Shown here: positions 1 to 9,659 of the stretch, one piece after another
Layout of the letters: every line of letters begins with the position of its first letter
Numbering within the stretch: position 1 is the first letter of the stretch
Position numbers and translations under genes: made by a program
Assembly (NCBI RefSeq): GCF_000020785.1
Contig: NC_011126.1
Span: 248,001 to 312,000, forward strand
Direction: 5' to 3'
Length of the DNA: 64,000 bases
Source: Hydrogenobaculum sp. Y04AAS1
Lineage (GTDB): Bacteria > Aquificota > Aquificia > Aquificales > Aquificaceae
The notes under the pieces: model-generated
The model's database searches: none
The model's input: only the letters and a program-made list of their open reading frames with translations
Told to the model about the DNA's origin: nothing

Positions 1-313
1 TGTTTCTAAGGGATACTCAGTGACTTTAGAGGTGGTTGGTCTTGGCTATAAAGCGGCCATGAAAGGTCAAGAACTGGAGTTAAATTTAGGGTATTCACAT
101 CCAATATACTATAAACCGCCTGCTGGTATTAAGCTTGAGGTTAAAGAAAATAAGATTACAGTATCCGGTATAGATAAACAGTTAGTGGGTCAAGTGGCTG
201 CTGAAATTATAAAGTTTAGGAAACCCGATCCTTACAAAGGAAAGGGTATAAGATACGAAGGTCAAGTGCTTAAACTAAAACCAGGGAAATCTGCAGGTAA
301 AGGTAAGAAGTAA
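1..313 (+). CDS. rplF: 50S ribosomal protein L6 (C-terminal part, 5' end outside window)
   Basis: The reading frame is open from the first base ([15 protein letters not shown]) and ends with TAA at 311-313, so about the C-terminal 104 residues are present. The GYKA and LGYSHP segments and the basic tail with [10 protein letters not shown] are typical of the second L6 domain, which binds 23S rRNA near the sarcin-ricin loop. The GTG at 20 is an internal codon, not a start, because family conservation continues upstream of it. Gene order L6-L18-S5-L30-L15-SecY follows and is the canonical spc operon. Confidence 0.96.
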   Translation, partial: VSKGYSVTLEVVGLGYKAAMKGQELELNLGYSHPIYYKPPAGIKLEVKENKITVSGIDKQLVGQVAAEIIKFRKPDPYKGKGIRYEGQVLKLKPGKSAGKGKK

Positions 314-324
314 GGAGTTAAGGT

Positions 325-693
325 ATGAAGCTTACGAGAGAAGAAAAGCGTATTAAAAGGCATAGAAGGATAAGAAAAAAAATAAGCGGTACAGCTTCAA
401 GACCAAGATTATGTATGTACAGAAGCTTGAACGCTTTTTACGCTTCTTTGGTGGATGATATTACTGGTAACGCTATTCTTACAGTATCATCTTTGGGCAA
501 AGAATATGTGGATGCCACTGGTAAAAGAGGTGGCAAGTCTATAGAAGCTGTTCAGAAAGTAGCTGAAATTTTGGTCCAAAAAGCCAAAGAAAAAGGTATA
601 GATAAAGCGGTTTTTGATAGATCTGGTTATCTTTATCATGGTAAAGTCAAGGCTTTTGCAGAAAAGTGCAGAGAGTTAGGGCTTATAAATTAG
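325..693 (+). CDS. rplR: 50S ribosomal protein L18
   Basis: The 122-residue protein has the L18 features: a basic N-terminus with RKKISGTASRPRLCMYRS, an FDRSGYLYHGKVKAFAEKCRE motif near the C-terminus, and the usual length. L18 binds 5S rRNA and helps dock it on the large subunit. The ATG follows a GGAGTTAAGGT stretch. The gene sits 11 bases after rplF and 9 before rpsE, in one operon. Confidence 0.98.
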   Translation: MKLTREEKRIKRHRRIRKKISGTASRPRLCMYRSLNAFYASLVDDITGNAILTVSSLGKEYVDATGKRGGKSIEAVQKVAEILVQKAKEKGIDKAVFDRSGYLYHGKVKAFAEKCRELGLIN

Positions 694-702
694 GAGGTTA
701 AC

Positions 703-1272
703 GTGGGCGCTAAGGATTTAAACCAAAGGATAGACGCTAAAAGGATAGAGCAAGGTATAACCACTCTTGATGATATTCAGTTTGAAGAGAGGCTTTTAGA
801 AGCTGCCAGAACTACCCGTGTTACAAAAGGTGGGAAGCGTTTTTCTTTTAGCGCTTTGGTAGTGATAGGTGATAAAAGAGGTTATGTAGGGTTTGGACTT
901 GGTAAAGCTAGAGAAGTTCCACTTTCTATAGCAAAAGCAATAGAAGATGCTAAAAAGAAAACCATAAGAGTTCCTATAGTAAATGGCACTATACCTCATG
1001 ACGTTGTTGGAGAGTATGGTTCTGCTCGCATTATAGCTTTTCCAGCTAGAAGAGGCACCGGTGTTATAGCTGGCGGTGCTGCTAAGCCTATATTTGAATT
1101 GGCGGGCTATACGGATGTGCTTACAAAGGTAGTGGGAAGTTCAAATCATCATAACGTAGTAAGGGCTGTGTTTGATGCGCTTTTAAAATTAAGAGATATA
1201 GATGCAATAGCTAAAGTAAAAGGTGCAACTGTAGAGGATTTGAGAGAAAGATACAACATATACGCGAGGTGA
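703..1272 (+). CDS. rpsE: 30S ribosomal protein S5
   Basis: The 189-residue protein has the S5 N-terminal double-stranded-RNA-binding-like domain (GGKRFSFSALVVIGDKRGYVGFGLGKA) and the C-terminal domain with the glycine-rich RGTGVIAGGAAKPIFELAG segment. S5 supports decoding accuracy on the small subunit. The start is GTG, placed 5 bases after an AGGAGG Shine-Dalgarno site. An N-terminal extension of about 20 residues precedes the core domain, within the family range. Confidence 0.98.
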   Translation: MGAKDLNQRIDAKRIEQGITTLDDIQFEERLLEAARTTRVTKGGKRFSFSALVVIGDKRGYVGFGLGKAREVPLSIAKAIEDAKKKTIRVPIVNGTIPHDVVGEYGSARIIAFPARRGTGVIAGGAAKPIFELAGYTDVLTKVVGSSNHHNVVRAVFDALLKLRDIDAIAKVKGATVEDLRERYNIYAR

Positions 1273-1275
1273 TTT

Positions 1276-1455
1276 ATGAAGCTTAAGATAGTTTTGAGAA
1301 GAGGATTGGCTGGCAAAGATAAAGCAAAAAAAGAAGCTGTTAGGAGTTTAGGTCTAAAGAAAGTTGGTGAAACCGTTATATTAGAGAAAAATCCTATGGT
1401 ATGTGGAAACCTTGAAAAGGTAAAACACCTTGTATGCGTGGAGGAGCTGTCATGA
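1276..1455 (+). CDS. rpmD: 50S ribosomal protein L30
   Basis: A 59-residue protein fills the gap between rpsE and rplO. It begins [15 protein letters not shown] and contains the conserved [17 protein letters not shown] stretch, which identifies the short bacterial L30 of the large subunit. The start ATG lies a few bases after a GAGGTGA site at the end of rpsE. Its TGA stop overlaps the rplO ATG (ATGA), a sign of translational coupling. Confidence 0.95.
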
Positions 1456-1910
1456 ATTTGCATGAGTTAAAACCAAATGAAAGCGCTGTAAAAGATAAAA
1501 AGCGTATAGGTAGGGGTTTAGGTTCTGGTAAAGGTAAAACAGCAGGCAGAGGATATAAAGGTCAGAAGTCTAGGTCTGGTGACAACAGAGTGGCTCCTTA
1601 CTTTGAAGGTGGTCAAACACCACTACATATGAGAGTACCAAAGGTAGGTTTTAGAAGTCCTTTTAAGAAGGAATATTCTGTAATAAATTTATCAATGCTA
1701 GAAAAACATTTTAACGATGGCGATGAGATTACCAAAGAAACTCTTCTTGCTAAAAGCTTGATAAAAAAGGGTAAACCTGTAAAAATTTTAGGTATGGGTG
1801 AAGTCACTAAAAAATTTAAGGTAAAAGTAGATGCTATATCTTCATCCGCCAAGCAGAAAATAGAAGCTGCTGGTGGTAGTGTGGAGATTTTAGAGGCAGC
1901 AGGTGAATAA
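1452..1910 (+). CDS. rplO: 50S ribosomal protein L15
   Basis: The 152-residue protein begins [20 protein letters not shown], the canonical L15 opening, followed by the glycine- and arginine-rich [15 protein letters not shown] region and [15 protein letters not shown]15 is a late-assembling large-subunit protein. I chose the ATG at 1452 rather than an in-frame ATG at 1434, because the upstream extension MRGGAV is not part of the family and 1452 gives an ATGA overlap with rpmD. The 3' end overlaps secY by 8 bases. Confidence 0.97.
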
Positions 1911-3195
1911 TTTTTTAAAAGAAATATTTGAACTAGAAACCTTAAGAAAAAGAGTAGTATTTACTTTAATAGTATTTGCTATATATAGACTTGGTAGCCA
2001 TATACCGATTCCTGGTGTAGACCCTGTAGCTCTAGCGGACTTTATGAGCAACTTAAAAGGGTCTTTGTTTTCTTTGTACGATATATTTTCTGGTGGTAAT
2101 CTTTCGCGGATGACATTGTTTGCTCTTGGTGTAATGCCTTATATATCAGCTTCTATCGTTATGCAGCTTTTATCAAGCGCAATACCGGAACTTCAAAAAT
2201 TGGCAAAGGAAGAGGGTGATTACGGAAGGCAGAAAATAAACGAATACACAAAATATATAACAGTGTTTGTTGCAGGTTTCCAATCGCTGGGCATAGCTAC
2301 TTGGTTGGAACATCAGACTTCTCCTCACGGATATCCTGTTGTTCCTCATGGTGGAATACTTTTTGTAGTTGTTGCGGTACTTGGAATGGTAGCCAGCACT
2401 ATGATATTGGTATGGCTTGGTGATATGATAACGGAAAAAGGTATAGGCAACGGCATGTCTATGCTTATATTTGCCGGTATAGTTGCCAATTTTCCAGAGG
2501 CTACCATAAGATTTGTATCTATGCTTAGGCATGGAGATATTAGTCCTTTTGCTTTCGTAGGGGCTATACTTATAATTATTGCTGTAATAGCCGCTATTGT
2601 AATATTTCAAGAAGCAGAGAGAAGAATACCTATACAATATCCAAGAAGGCAAGTGGGAAGGCAAGAATTTGTTGGTGGTGCTACATATTTACCCATTAAG
2701 CTAAATCCAGCAGGTGTTATACCTATTATATTTGCTCAATCTCTTTTAATTGTTCCTTCTACAATACTAGGATTTATAAAGAATCCCATAGCTCAGTCTA
2801 TACATGATGCTTTTAATCCTCTTTCTTTGCCTTACAATTTTGCTTACGTGGTGCTAATAATATTTTTCACATATTTTTATACAGCTGTTTTGATTAATCC
2901 TTACGATGTGGCTGAGAACTTGAAAAAAGCAAATGGTTTCATACCAGGTGTAAGGCCAGGTCAACAAACTGTAAAGTTTTTTGAAAGTGTTATAAATAGG
3001 TTAGTTATCATAGGAGCTGCTTTCTTATCCATAGTGGCTATTGTGCCTTTGTTTTTGACTGTTTGGTTAAAAGTACCTTTTTACTTTGGTGGTACCACCG
3101 CTCTTATAGTGGTTGGAGTAGCCTTAGATACTCTAAATCAAATAGATGCTCAAATAATAACTAAAAAGTATAAAGCTTATACGAGGAAAAAGTGA
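1903..3195 (+). CDS. secY: Preprotein translocase subunit SecY
   Basis: The 430-residue polytopic protein has the SecY pattern: an N-terminal [27 protein letters not shown] segment, the plug-region [23 protein letters not shown], a long cytoplasmic loop with [11 protein letters not shown], and [22 protein letters not shown] before the last two helices. It forms the protein-conducting channel of the general secretion pathway in the inner membrane. The start is GTG, overlapping the end of rplO, which suggests coupled translation. Confidence 0.98.
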
Positions 3196-3830
3196 TGATT
3201 TTGGTGTTGTTGGGTCCTCCTGGTTCTGGTAAAGGTACGCAAGGGGCTCTTTTGAAAAGTGAGCTTAGTTTTGAGCACATATCTACTGGTGATATGCTAA
3301 GAGCAGAAGTCTCTAAGAAATCTCCTCTTGGTCTAAAGGCTGAAGAGTATATGAAGCAGGGACTTTTGGTGCCGGATGATTTAATTATAGCTATGATAAA
3401 AAATATTTTAACTGAGGCTCCTCATAAAAATTATGTTTTTGATGGGTTTCCAAGAAATGTAAATCAGGCAGAAGCTTTTGAAACAATGCTTAATACTATG
3501 AGGCTACAAGTGGATAAGGTGTTTTACTTTGATTTAGAGGATGATGTTATTATAAAACGTCTTTCTGGTAGAAGAGTATGTCCAAAGTGCGGTGCCACTT
3601 ACAATATTTATTATCAAAAGCCAAAGAATGATACTCTATGCGATAACGATGCCACACCTCTAATTCAAAGAGATGATGACAAGGAAGAGGTTATAGTAAA
3701 TAGATTGAGAGTTTACAAAGAACAAACCTTCCCGCTCATAGAGTATTATAAATATAAAAACAAGCTTTTTGTAGTGTCTGCTGATGGTACTCAGGAAGAG
3801 GTCTTCGAAAAACTAAAAAGTATGTTATGA
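3195..3830 (+). CDS. adk: Adenylate kinase
   Basis: The protein (211 residues) carries the P-loop GPPGSGKGTQ near its start, the AMP-binding STGDMLR and FDGFPRN motifs, and a LID domain with a zinc-site pattern CPKC...CDND (Cys3-Asp). It interconverts ATP, ADP and AMP. I chose the ATG at 3195, which overlaps the secY stop as TGATG. A GTG at 3192 would add only one methionine codon. Location between secY and map is common in bacteria. Confidence 0.98.
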   Translation: MILVLLGPPGSGKGTQGALLKSELSFEHISTGDMLRAEVSKKSPLGLKAEEYMKQGLLVPDDLIIAMIKNILTEAPHKNYVFDGFPRNVNQAEAFETMLNTMRLQVDKVFYFDLEDDVIIKRLSGRRVCPKCGATYNIYYQKPKNDTLCDNDATPLIQRDDDKEEVIVNRLRVYKEQTFPLIEYYKYKNKLFVVSADGTQEEVFEKLKSML

Positions 3831-4600
3831 TAGAGCTTTATTCAAAATCTGAGATAGAAAAGATAAAAAAAGCTTGTCAAATAGTTAGTGATGTGCTAAA
3901 ATATATAGCTTCTATGGTAAAACCAGGAGTTATAACTTACGATTTGGAAATGGCAGCTAGAGAAAAGACTAAAGAGCTTGGTGGTATACCGGCTTTTTTG
4001 AATTATCAACCGCCATTTTCCAAAAAAAAATACCCGGCTGCTTTGTGTGTTTCTATAAACGATGAAGTAGTGCACGGTATTCCATCAAAAACAAAAAAGA
4101 TAAAGGATGGTGACTTTGTAAGTCTTGATTTTGGCGCTATATACGATGGTTATGCAGGTGATGCGGCCATGACGATAGGGGTTGGTAATATTTCTTTAGA
4201 AAATCGGAAACTTATTGAGGCTACAAAAAAGGCGTTATATGAGGCTATCGCACAATGTAAACCGGGAAACTACCTTTATAATATATCTAAAAGCATAGAA
4301 ACCGTAGCAAAAGAGTATGGTTTTGGTGTAGTGTGCGAATACGGTGGTCATGGAATAGGTAGAAACAGCCATGAGGAACCTTTTGTAGCCAATTGTACAG
4401 AGGTTATTACTTCTAAAATGAACGCACAGTTAAGGCCTGGTATGGTGATAGCTATAGAACCTATGTTTACCACTGGTAATGGCGCTGTTTATAAATCAAA
4501 CGATGGTTGGACTGTAAAAGCAAAAGGTAAGTACGCTTGTCACTTCGAGCATACGGTAGCTATACTTGAAGACGGTCCTGTAGTGTTAACGGAGTGGTGA
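3827..4600 (+). CDS. map: Methionine aminopeptidase, type I
   Basis: The 257-residue enzyme removes N-terminal methionine from new proteins. Metal ligands are visible in [19 protein letters not shown] (two Asp), [12 protein letters not shown] (His), AIEPMFTTG (Glu) and the final [10 protein letters not shown] region (Glu/His). The substrate-side histidine in DEVVHGIPS is also present. The ATG overlaps the adk stop as ATGA. There is no N-terminal zinc-finger extension, so it is the short type Ia form. Confidence 0.97.
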   Translation: MIELYSKSEIEKIKKACQIVSDVLKYIASMVKPGVITYDLEMAAREKTKELGGIPAFLNYQPPFSKKKYPAALCVSINDEVVHGIPSKTKKIKDGDFVSLDFGAIYDGYAGDAAMTIGVGNISLENRKLIEATKKALYEAIAQCKPGNYLYNISKSIETVAKEYGFGVVCEYGGHGIGRNSHEEPFVANCTEVITSKMNAQLRPGMVIAIEPMFTTGNGAVYKSNDGWTVKAKGKYACHFEHTVAILEDGPVVLTEW

Positions 4601-4601
4601 T

Positions 4602-4844
4602 ATGGCAAAGAAGAACAAGAATCAAGAACCGGAAAAAGAAAAGGGTATAGTGTTTGAAGGTGTTATAGAAGAGGCTCTTCCAAACGCTATGTTTAGAGTT
4701 AAATTGGACAATGGACATACTATAATAGCTCATGTGTCTGGTAAGATGAGGATCCATTTTATAAAGCTCTTACCAGGTGATAGAGTTAAGGTGGAAATGA
4801 CACCTTACGATCTTACAAAAGGTAGAATTATTTATAGAGTTTAG
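4602..4844 (+). CDS. infA: Translation initiation factor IF-1
   Basis: The 80-residue OB-fold protein has the IF-1 core [33 protein letters not shown] and ends [13 protein letters not shown], typical of the family. It binds the ribosomal A site during initiation. A charged N-terminal extension of about 10 residues ([12 protein letters not shown]) is slightly longer than usual. The start lies one base after the map stop. Confidence 0.97.
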   Translation: MAKKNKNQEPEKEKGIVFEGVIEEALPNAMFRVKLDNGHTIIAHVSGKMRIHFIKLLPGDRVKVEMTPYDLTKGRIIYRV

Positions 4845-4853
4845 GAGGCTTTT

Positions 4854-4967
4854 ATGAAGGTAAGACCATCTGTAAAACCGATATGTCCAAAGTGTAAAAT
4901 TATAAGAAGGAAAAAACGTGTTATGGTGATTTGTGAAAATCCTAAGCATAAGCAAAGGCAAGGTTAA
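4854..4967 (+). CDS. rpmJ: 50S ribosomal protein L36
   Basis: A 37-residue protein starts at the ATG after the AGGAGG site downstream of infA. Its sequence runs [19 protein letters not shown], then [17 protein letters not shown], and matches the zinc-binding form of L36, with three Cys and one His as ligands. This gene is shorter than usual gene-calling limits. Its place between infA and rpsM is the canonical one. Confidence 0.97.
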   Translation: MKVRPSVKPICPKCKIIRRKKRVMVICENPKHKQRQG

Positions 4968-4981
4968 GTTGGAGGTTTTAT

Positions 4982-5362
4982 ATGGCTAGAATAGCAGGTG
5001 TTGATTTACCAGATCATAAGAAATTGGAAGTGGCGTTGACATACATTTATGGCATAGGTTGGTCTAAGGCTAGAGAGGTTTGTGAACAAACTGGCATACC
5101 ATCTATAAAGAAGCTTGGTGAACTTACACCAGAAGAGTTGAATCAATTGAGAAGGTATATAGAGCAAAATATAAAAGTTGAAGGTGATTTGAGAAGAGAA
5201 GTGCAGTTGAATATAAAAAGGTTGGTAGATATAGGTACCTATAGAGGTCTCAGACATGTTAGAGGGCTACCGGTAAGAGGTCAGCAAACAAAGACAAACG
5301 CTAGAACGAGAAAAGGAAGGAGAAAAGGTACCGTTGCCAACAAGAAGAAGGTATCAAAGTAA
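4982..5362 (+). CDS. rpsM: 30S ribosomal protein S13
   Basis: The 126-residue protein begins [21 protein letters not shown] and ends with the basic [23 protein letters not shown] tail, both diagnostic for S13. The protein contacts the large subunit (bridge B1) and the P-site tRNA. A GGAGG site precedes the ATG. It is the first of the S13-S11-S4-alpha-L17 block. Confidence 0.98.
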   Translation: MARIAGVDLPDHKKLEVALTYIYGIGWSKAREVCEQTGIPSIKKLGELTPEELNQLRRYIEQNIKVEGDLRREVQLNIKRLVDIGTYRGLRHVRGLPVRGQQTKTNARTRKGRRKGTVANKKKVSK

Positions 5363-5374
5363 GGAGGTTTTACA

Positions 5375-5767
5375 ATGGCTAAGAAAAGAACTAAAGAAGC
5401 AAAGAAAGAAAAACGTAATGTAAGCAGTGGAATAGTACATATTTACAGCACATTTAACAACACTATAATAACTGTAACTGACTCTCTTGGAAATACTCTA
5501 GCCTGGGAATCTGGTGGTACCACTGGTTTTAAAGGCACTAGAAAAGGTACTCCTTATGCTGCTCAAGTAGCTGCTCAGAAGGCTATAAAAAAAGCTGTAA
5601 ACGAATACGGTTTACAGGAAGCAGAGGTTTGGGTAAAGGGCCCAGGTGCTGGTAGAGAATCTGCTATACGATCTATTCAGGCCGCCGGCGTTAAAATAAA
5701 AGCTATAAGGGACGTTACCCCTATACCTCATAACGGTTGTAGACCAACTTCTAGAAGGAGAGTGTGA
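5375..5767 (+). CDS. rpsK: 30S ribosomal protein S11
   Basis: The 130-residue protein has [44 protein letters not shown] and the C-terminal [18 protein letters not shown], all S11 hallmarks. It lies in the platform of the 30S subunit. A strong AAGGAGG site lies 8 bases before the ATG. Spacing to rpsM and rpsD is 12 and 3 bases. Confidence 0.98.
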   Translation: MAKKRTKEAKKEKRNVSSGIVHIYSTFNNTIITVTDSLGNTLAWESGGTTGFKGTRKGTPYAAQVAAQKAIKKAVNEYGLQEAEVWVKGPGAGRESAIRSIQAAGVKIKAIRDVTPIPHNGCRPTSRRRV

Positions 5768-5770
5768 TAT

Positions 5771-6394
5771 ATGGGAAGAAAGATACAAGCTTGGTCTAAG
5801 GTAGACAGAAGATTCGGCGTCGTTGTTTCAGGGAAGTTAAGCGGCAACAAGATTTTAACCAGAAGAAATTTCCCACCAGGTCAACACGGTAGAACCAAAG
5901 GTCGTAGGGCTAAATCTACAGAGTTTGGGCTTAGGTTAAATGAAAAACAAAAACTTAAAATGTTGTACGGCGGTTTAAGAGAGTCTCAATTTAGAAAGTA
6001 CTTTGATAAAGCTTCAAAGGCAAAAGGTAATACAGCTTCTGTAATGATAGAGCTTTTAGAAAGACGCTTAGATAACGTAGTTTATAGATTGGGTATAGCT
6101 TGTACCAGAAGGCAAGCTCGTCAGTTTGTAGTACATGGCCATATAATGGTAAACGGAAAGAAAGTTGACATACCATCCTATCAGGTAAACGTTGGAGATA
6201 TAATAGAGGTGTACTCTAAAGATATACCTCAGATAAGGCAAAACCTTGAAAACCTTGATCCAAGAAGCGTACCTCACTGGCTTGAAATAGATAAAGATAA
6301 TTTTAGAGGTAAGGTTGTGGATAAACCTAAGGATGTTGTTTTGGAAGTGCCTATAAACATGCAGTACATCATTGAGTATTATTCAAGGGTGTAA
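5771..6394 (+). CDS. rpsD: 30S ribosomal protein S4
   Basis: The 207-residue protein has the S4 N-terminal region ending NFPPGQHGRTKGRRAKSTEFGLRLNEKQKLK, and the S4 RNA-binding domain LERRLDNVVYRLGIACTRRQARQFVVHGHI. S4 starts 30S assembly and in many bacteria represses its own operon. The four-cysteine zinc site found at the N-terminus of some S4 proteins is absent, so this is the zinc-free form. Confidence 0.97.
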   Translation: MGRKIQAWSKVDRRFGVVVSGKLSGNKILTRRNFPPGQHGRTKGRRAKSTEFGLRLNEKQKLKMLYGGLRESQFRKYFDKASKAKGNTASVMIELLERRLDNVVYRLGIACTRRQARQFVVHGHIMVNGKKVDIPSYQVNVGDIIEVYSKDIPQIRQNLENLDPRSVPHWLEIDKDNFRGKVVDKPKDVVLEVPINMQYIIEYYSRV

Positions 6395-6404
6395 GGGGAA
6401 AGAT

Positions 6405-7364
6405 ATGAAAGAGTTTATTTTTCCGATGAAAATATATTGGGAAGAAAAAGATAAAAATTATGGTAGGTTTGTTGTGGAACCCTTAGAAAGGGGCTATGGC
6501 ACTACAATAGGCAATGCTCTTAGAAGGGTTTTACTCTCTTCTATATACGGTAGTGCTATCACCGCTGTAAAGATAGAAGGTGTTCAACACGAGTTTTCTA
6601 CTATTGAAGGTGTCCAAGAAGATGTTTTACAGATTATAGCAAATCTTAAAAATGTTAGATTTGACTTGAAAGATTCTGATTTAGAGATTTTGTATTTGGA
6701 AAAAAATGCGCCAGGTGTTGTTTTAGCTTCTGATATCAAAACTCCTCCAAATGTCACCATTATAAACAAAGATGCTTACATTGCTACGATAAACTCTGCT
6801 AATACAACTCTTAAAATGGAAATACGTATAGAAAGAGGCAAAGGTTATGTTATGTCTGATGAAATGGAGCAAATAGGAGAAGCCGGATGGGTAGTGCTTG
6901 ATGCTGATTTTTCTCCTATAAAAGTTGCAGCTTTTAGAGTAGAGGCTACTAGAGTGGGTGACAGAACAGACTATGATAAACTTACTTTCGAGCTTACCAC
7001 CAACGGTGTTGTATCTCCAGATACGGCTATTCAGCAAGCTGTAGAGCTTATAGTAAAACATATGAATATGCTTACAAATATATCTTATGAAGTACCAACC
7101 TTACCAGAGCCGATGCCTCCCGACGAGTTAATGGAAAAGCTTACATTTTCTATAGAAGAGCTTGATATTTCTCAAAGGGCTTTAAACTCGCTGAAAAGGA
7201 TAGGGGTAACAACCATAGGAGAACTTGTACAGCTTACAGAGGATGAGCTTAAAAGCTCTAAAAATATAGGCAGAAAAGCTTTGACTGAAATAAAAGAAGC
7301 TCTTAAAAACATGGGTTTTTCTCTAGGCATGAACATAGGAGAACAAAGAAGTTCAGAGGTGTGA
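6405..7364 (+). CDS. rpoA: RNA polymerase subunit alpha
   Basis: The 319-residue protein has the alpha N-terminal domain ([27 protein letters not shown] and the assembly region) and the C-terminal domain ([48 protein letters not shown]) that contacts UP elements and activators. I chose the ATG at 6405, which follows an AAGGGG site. An in-frame ATG at 6372 lies inside rpsD and adds residues outside the family. An intact alpha CTD fits class I/II activation by Crp/Fnr proteins such as the one encoded in this window. Confidence 0.97.
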   Translation: MKEFIFPMKIYWEEKDKNYGRFVVEPLERGYGTTIGNALRRVLLSSIYGSAITAVKIEGVQHEFSTIEGVQEDVLQIIANLKNVRFDLKDSDLEILYLEKNAPGVVLASDIKTPPNVTIINKDAYIATINSANTTLKMEIRIERGKGYVMSDEMEQIGEAGWVVLDADFSPIKVAAFRVEATRVGDRTDYDKLTFELTTNGVVSPDTAIQQAVELIVKHMNMLTNISYEVPTLPEPMPPDELMEKLTFSIEELDISQRALNSLKRIGVTTIGELVQLTEDELKSSKNIGRKALTEIKEALKNMGFSLGMNIGEQRSSEV

Positions 7365-7368
7365 TGTT

Positions 7369-7725
7369 ATGAGACATAGAGTTAAGAAAAAACATTTTAG
7401 TAGGACTGCTGAACAAAGGGTTGCTTTGATGAGGTCTTTAGCTAGGTCTCTTATATTATTTGAAAAGATAGAAAGCTCTGAAGCCAAGTTAAAGGCTTTA
7501 AGACCGTTTGTGGAAAGGCTTATAACACTAGCTAAGAAAGGTGACTTGGCTTCTAGAAGAAGAGCTTTGTCGCTCCTTCCAGATAAAGAGGCAATTAGAA
7601 AGCTTTTTACAGAATTAGCTCCTAGGTTCGAAGGAAGGAACGGTGGTTATACAAGGATCGTTAAGCTACCAAACCGGAAGCCAGGAGATAGCACAGAGCT
7701 TGCCATAATAGAGTTTGTTGAATGA
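7369..7725 (+). CDS. rplQ: 50S ribosomal protein L17
   Basis: The 118-residue protein begins [29 protein letters not shown] and contains the conserved KLRPFVE-type and [27 protein letters not shown] segments of L17. It is the last ribosomal gene of the operon. Its stop overlaps the following membrane-protein ATG (ATGA), so the operon continues into yggT. Confidence 0.98.
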   Translation: MRHRVKKKHFSRTAEQRVALMRSLARSLILFEKIESSEAKLKALRPFVERLITLAKKGDLASRRRALSLLPDKEAIRKLFTELAPRFEGRNGGYTRIVKLPNRKPGDSTELAIIEFVE

Positions 7726-7958
7726 TAGCAAGACTTGTAGACGCTTTTATTGAGGTTTATATAATTTTGATAATTATATATTCGCTTGGCTCTTGGTTTC
7801 CGCAATTTACAAACAATAGTTTTTTTGATTTTTTAGCAAGGATAATAGAGCCACCTCTTGATGTTATAAGAAGGATTGTGCCACCTGTAGCTGGGCTTGA
7901 TTTATCTCCAGCGGTGCTTATATTTATACTGGTGGTATTGCAGCATATTTTGAGATAG
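7722..7958 (+). CDS. YggT family membrane protein
   Basis: This 78-residue protein has two hydrophobic helices separated by [31 protein letters not shown]. The [13 protein letters not shown] motif followed by DLSP is typical of the YggT family (one repeat here rather than two). The family is linked to membrane or division functions and osmotic tolerance but the biochemical role is unknown. It is translationally coupled to rplQ by a 4-base overlap. Confidence 0.85.
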   Translation: MIARLVDAFIEVYIILIIIYSLGSWFPQFTNNSFFDFLARIIEPPLDVIRRIVPPVAGLDLSPAVLIFILVVLQHILR

Positions 7959-7977
7959 TGTTATATTATGGTATAAT
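7950..7977 (+). promoter_or_regulatory. Sigma-70-type promoter for ffh, predicted leaderless
   Basis: TTGAGA (7950-7955) and TATAAT (7972-7977) are separated by 16 bases. Only 7 bases separate the -10 from the ffh ATG at 7985, so the expected start site falls at or next to the A of ATG. No Shine-Dalgarno site is possible on such a transcript. Confidence 0.7.
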
Positions 7978-7984
7978 ATAGGCT

Positions 7985-9292
7985 ATGCTGGAACTTTTAA
8001 CGGAAAAGATTAGTGGAAGCTTAGAGAAGCTAAAAGGCGCTAAAAAGTTAAATGAAAAGTTAGTTAACGATACTCTTAGAGATATTAGAGCCGCTTTGTT
8101 GGAAGCTGATGTAGATTACGATGTAGCAAAAGATTTTATCAAAAGGTTAAGAGAGCGTATCTTTTCTGAAGAGATAAAAACCCACCTATCCCCCACAGAT
8201 ATGATTATAATGAGCGTTTACGATGAGCTTGTAAAAACGCTTGGTGGAAATGCTTCTCCTTTAGAAGAAGGGGTGGTAATGTTTGTTGGTCTTCAAGGTA
8301 CTGGTAAAACTACAACAATAGGTAAGCTAGCAAATCTTATGAAGAAAAACGGTAGAAGTGTTATGACAGTATCTACAGACGTAAGAAGACCAGCAGCCAT
8401 GCTTCAATTAAAGCGTGTATCTGAGTTAGCGGGTGTAGAATATTTAGAGTTTAGTCCAGACAAAAACCCTGTTGATATAGCCAAAGAGGCGTTTGAGGCT
8501 TTTAAAAGCAAAAAATACGATTATTTGTTTTTAGACACCGCTGGTAGGCTTCATATAGATAACGAACTAATGGAAGAGTTAAGAGCTATCAAAGAAGCCG
8601 TAAAACCATCTGAGGTTATATACGTAGCCGATAGCATGCAAGGACAAGAAGCTCTTTCTGTAGCTAAAACTTTTAACGAAGTTGTAGGGCTTACTGGAGC
8701 TATTCTTACCAAAATGGATGGTGATACCAGAGGTGGCGTAGCGCTTTCTATAAAAGATGCCATAGGTATCCCCATAAAGTATATAGGTGTGGGTGAAAAG
8801 TTAGAGGATATAGATCAATTTTATCCAGATAGAATCGCCCAAAGAATATTAGGTCTTGGTGATTTGCAAAGTCTTATAGAGAAAGCTGAACAGGTTATTA
8901 GTGAGGATGAGGCTCAAGCTATAACCTATAAAATGATGAGAGGTGAGTTTGATCTAAATGACTTGAAGAAAAATATAAGTTTTATGATGAACATGGGTCC
9001 TCTTGATAAAGTGCTTTCAATGTTACCAGGAGTTGGTTCCCAGTTGAAAAATATAAAGGTTGATCAAAAGATATTTAAACGTATTATAGCTATGGTAGAT
9101 TCTATGACTCCTGAGGAAAGGGCAAATCCAAACGTTATAAACTTAAGTCGTAAACAAAGAATAGCGAAAGGTAGCGGTACCACTGTTTCTGATGTTAACA
9201 AGCTTTTAAAACAGTATCAAGATATGAAAAAGATGATTAGAAAACTAAAAAATCAGAAATCACCGTTTGGTGGTTTAGGGCTCCCGTTTTAA
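7985..9292 (+). CDS. ffh: Signal recognition particle protein Ffh
   Basis: The 435-residue GTPase has an N domain, a G domain with the P-loop GLQGTGKTTT near residues 101-110, DVRRPAAMLQL, DTAGRLH and TKMDGDTRGG, and a methionine-rich M domain (MMNMGPLDKVLSMLPG) ending in a short GGLGLPF tail. With 4.5S RNA it delivers nascent membrane proteins to FtsY and SecY. It has its own promoter just upstream with almost no leader, so it can be expressed apart from the ribosomal operon. Confidence 0.98.
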   Translation: MLELLTEKISGSLEKLKGAKKLNEKLVNDTLRDIRAALLEADVDYDVAKDFIKRLRERIFSEEIKTHLSPTDMIIMSVYDELVKTLGGNASPLEEGVVMFVGLQGTGKTTTIGKLANLMKKNGRSVMTVSTDVRRPAAMLQLKRVSELAGVEYLEFSPDKNPVDIAKEAFEAFKSKKYDYLFLDTAGRLHIDNELMEELRAIKEAVKPSEVIYVADSMQGQEALSVAKTFNEVVGLTGAILTKMDGDTRGGVALSIKDAIGIPIKYIGVGEKLEDIDQFYPDRIAQRILGLGDLQSLIEKAEQVISEDEAQAITYKMMRGEFDLNDLKKNISFMMNMGPLDKVLSMLPGVGSQLKNIKVDQKIFKRIIAMVDSMTPEERANPNVINLSRKQRIAKGSGTTVSDVNKLLKQYQDMKKMIRKLKNQKSPFGGLGLPF

Positions 9293-9295
9293 CCT

Positions 9296-9391
9296 ATGAA
9301 GAATATTTCAAATATAAATATCGCCGGAGTGGTAGGCGATTATAAATATCCACTCTATTTGGTTGTTAAAAGCCAAATAAAAGGGTACTGA
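9296..9391 (+). CDS. Possible 31-residue leader peptide before rpsP
   Basis: An ATG three bases after the ffh stop opens a frame for a peptide beginning MKNISNINIAGVVGDYKY and ending SQIKGY, whose TGA ends 3 bases before the rpsP start. No clear Shine-Dalgarno site precedes it, so translation would depend on coupling to ffh. The DNA contains two perfect inverted repeats (9320-9325/9335-9340 and 9356-9362/9373-9379), so the segment may instead be an untranslated structured leader for rpsP. I do not recognise the peptide. Confidence 0.3.
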   Translation: MKNISNINIAGVVGDYKYPLYLVVKSQIKGY

Positions 9392-9394
9392 GCT

Positions 9395-9646
9395 TTGGTA
9401 AAGATAAGAATGGCTAGATTTGGTAGAACCCATAATCCTATATATAGGATAGTGGCGATGGACTCGAAGTCTCCAAGAGAGGGGCATTATTTGGATATTT
9501 TAGGCACCTATGATCCAAAATCTGGCAATGTAATAAACTTAAACAAAGAAGCCATAGATCAGTGGATTAGAAAGGGTGCTCAGCTTTCCGATAGGGTGAA
9601 AGCTATCTTGAAACAAGCCAACGCTAACGTTAATGCAAATTCTTAA
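9395..9646 (+). CDS. rpsP: 30S ribosomal protein S16
   Basis: The 83-residue protein starts MVKIRMARFGRTHNPIYRIVAMDSKSPREGHYLDILGTYDP, which is the S16 signature. I chose the TTG at 9395 because the MVKIR opening is conserved in S16 and would be lost from the ATG at 9410. An AAGGG lies about 9 bases upstream. It follows ffh and precedes a KH-domain gene, an arrangement common in bacteria. Confidence 0.96.
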   Translation: MVKIRMARFGRTHNPIYRIVAMDSKSPREGHYLDILGTYDPKSGNVINLNKEAIDQWIRKGAQLSDRVKAILKQANANVNANS

Positions 9647-9659
9647 TAGGAGGTAATGT

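Noticed and set aside
2173-2664. A 163-codon minus-strand frame inside secY
   Set aside because: It is a shadow of the conserved secY frame with an implausible Tyr- and His-rich product.
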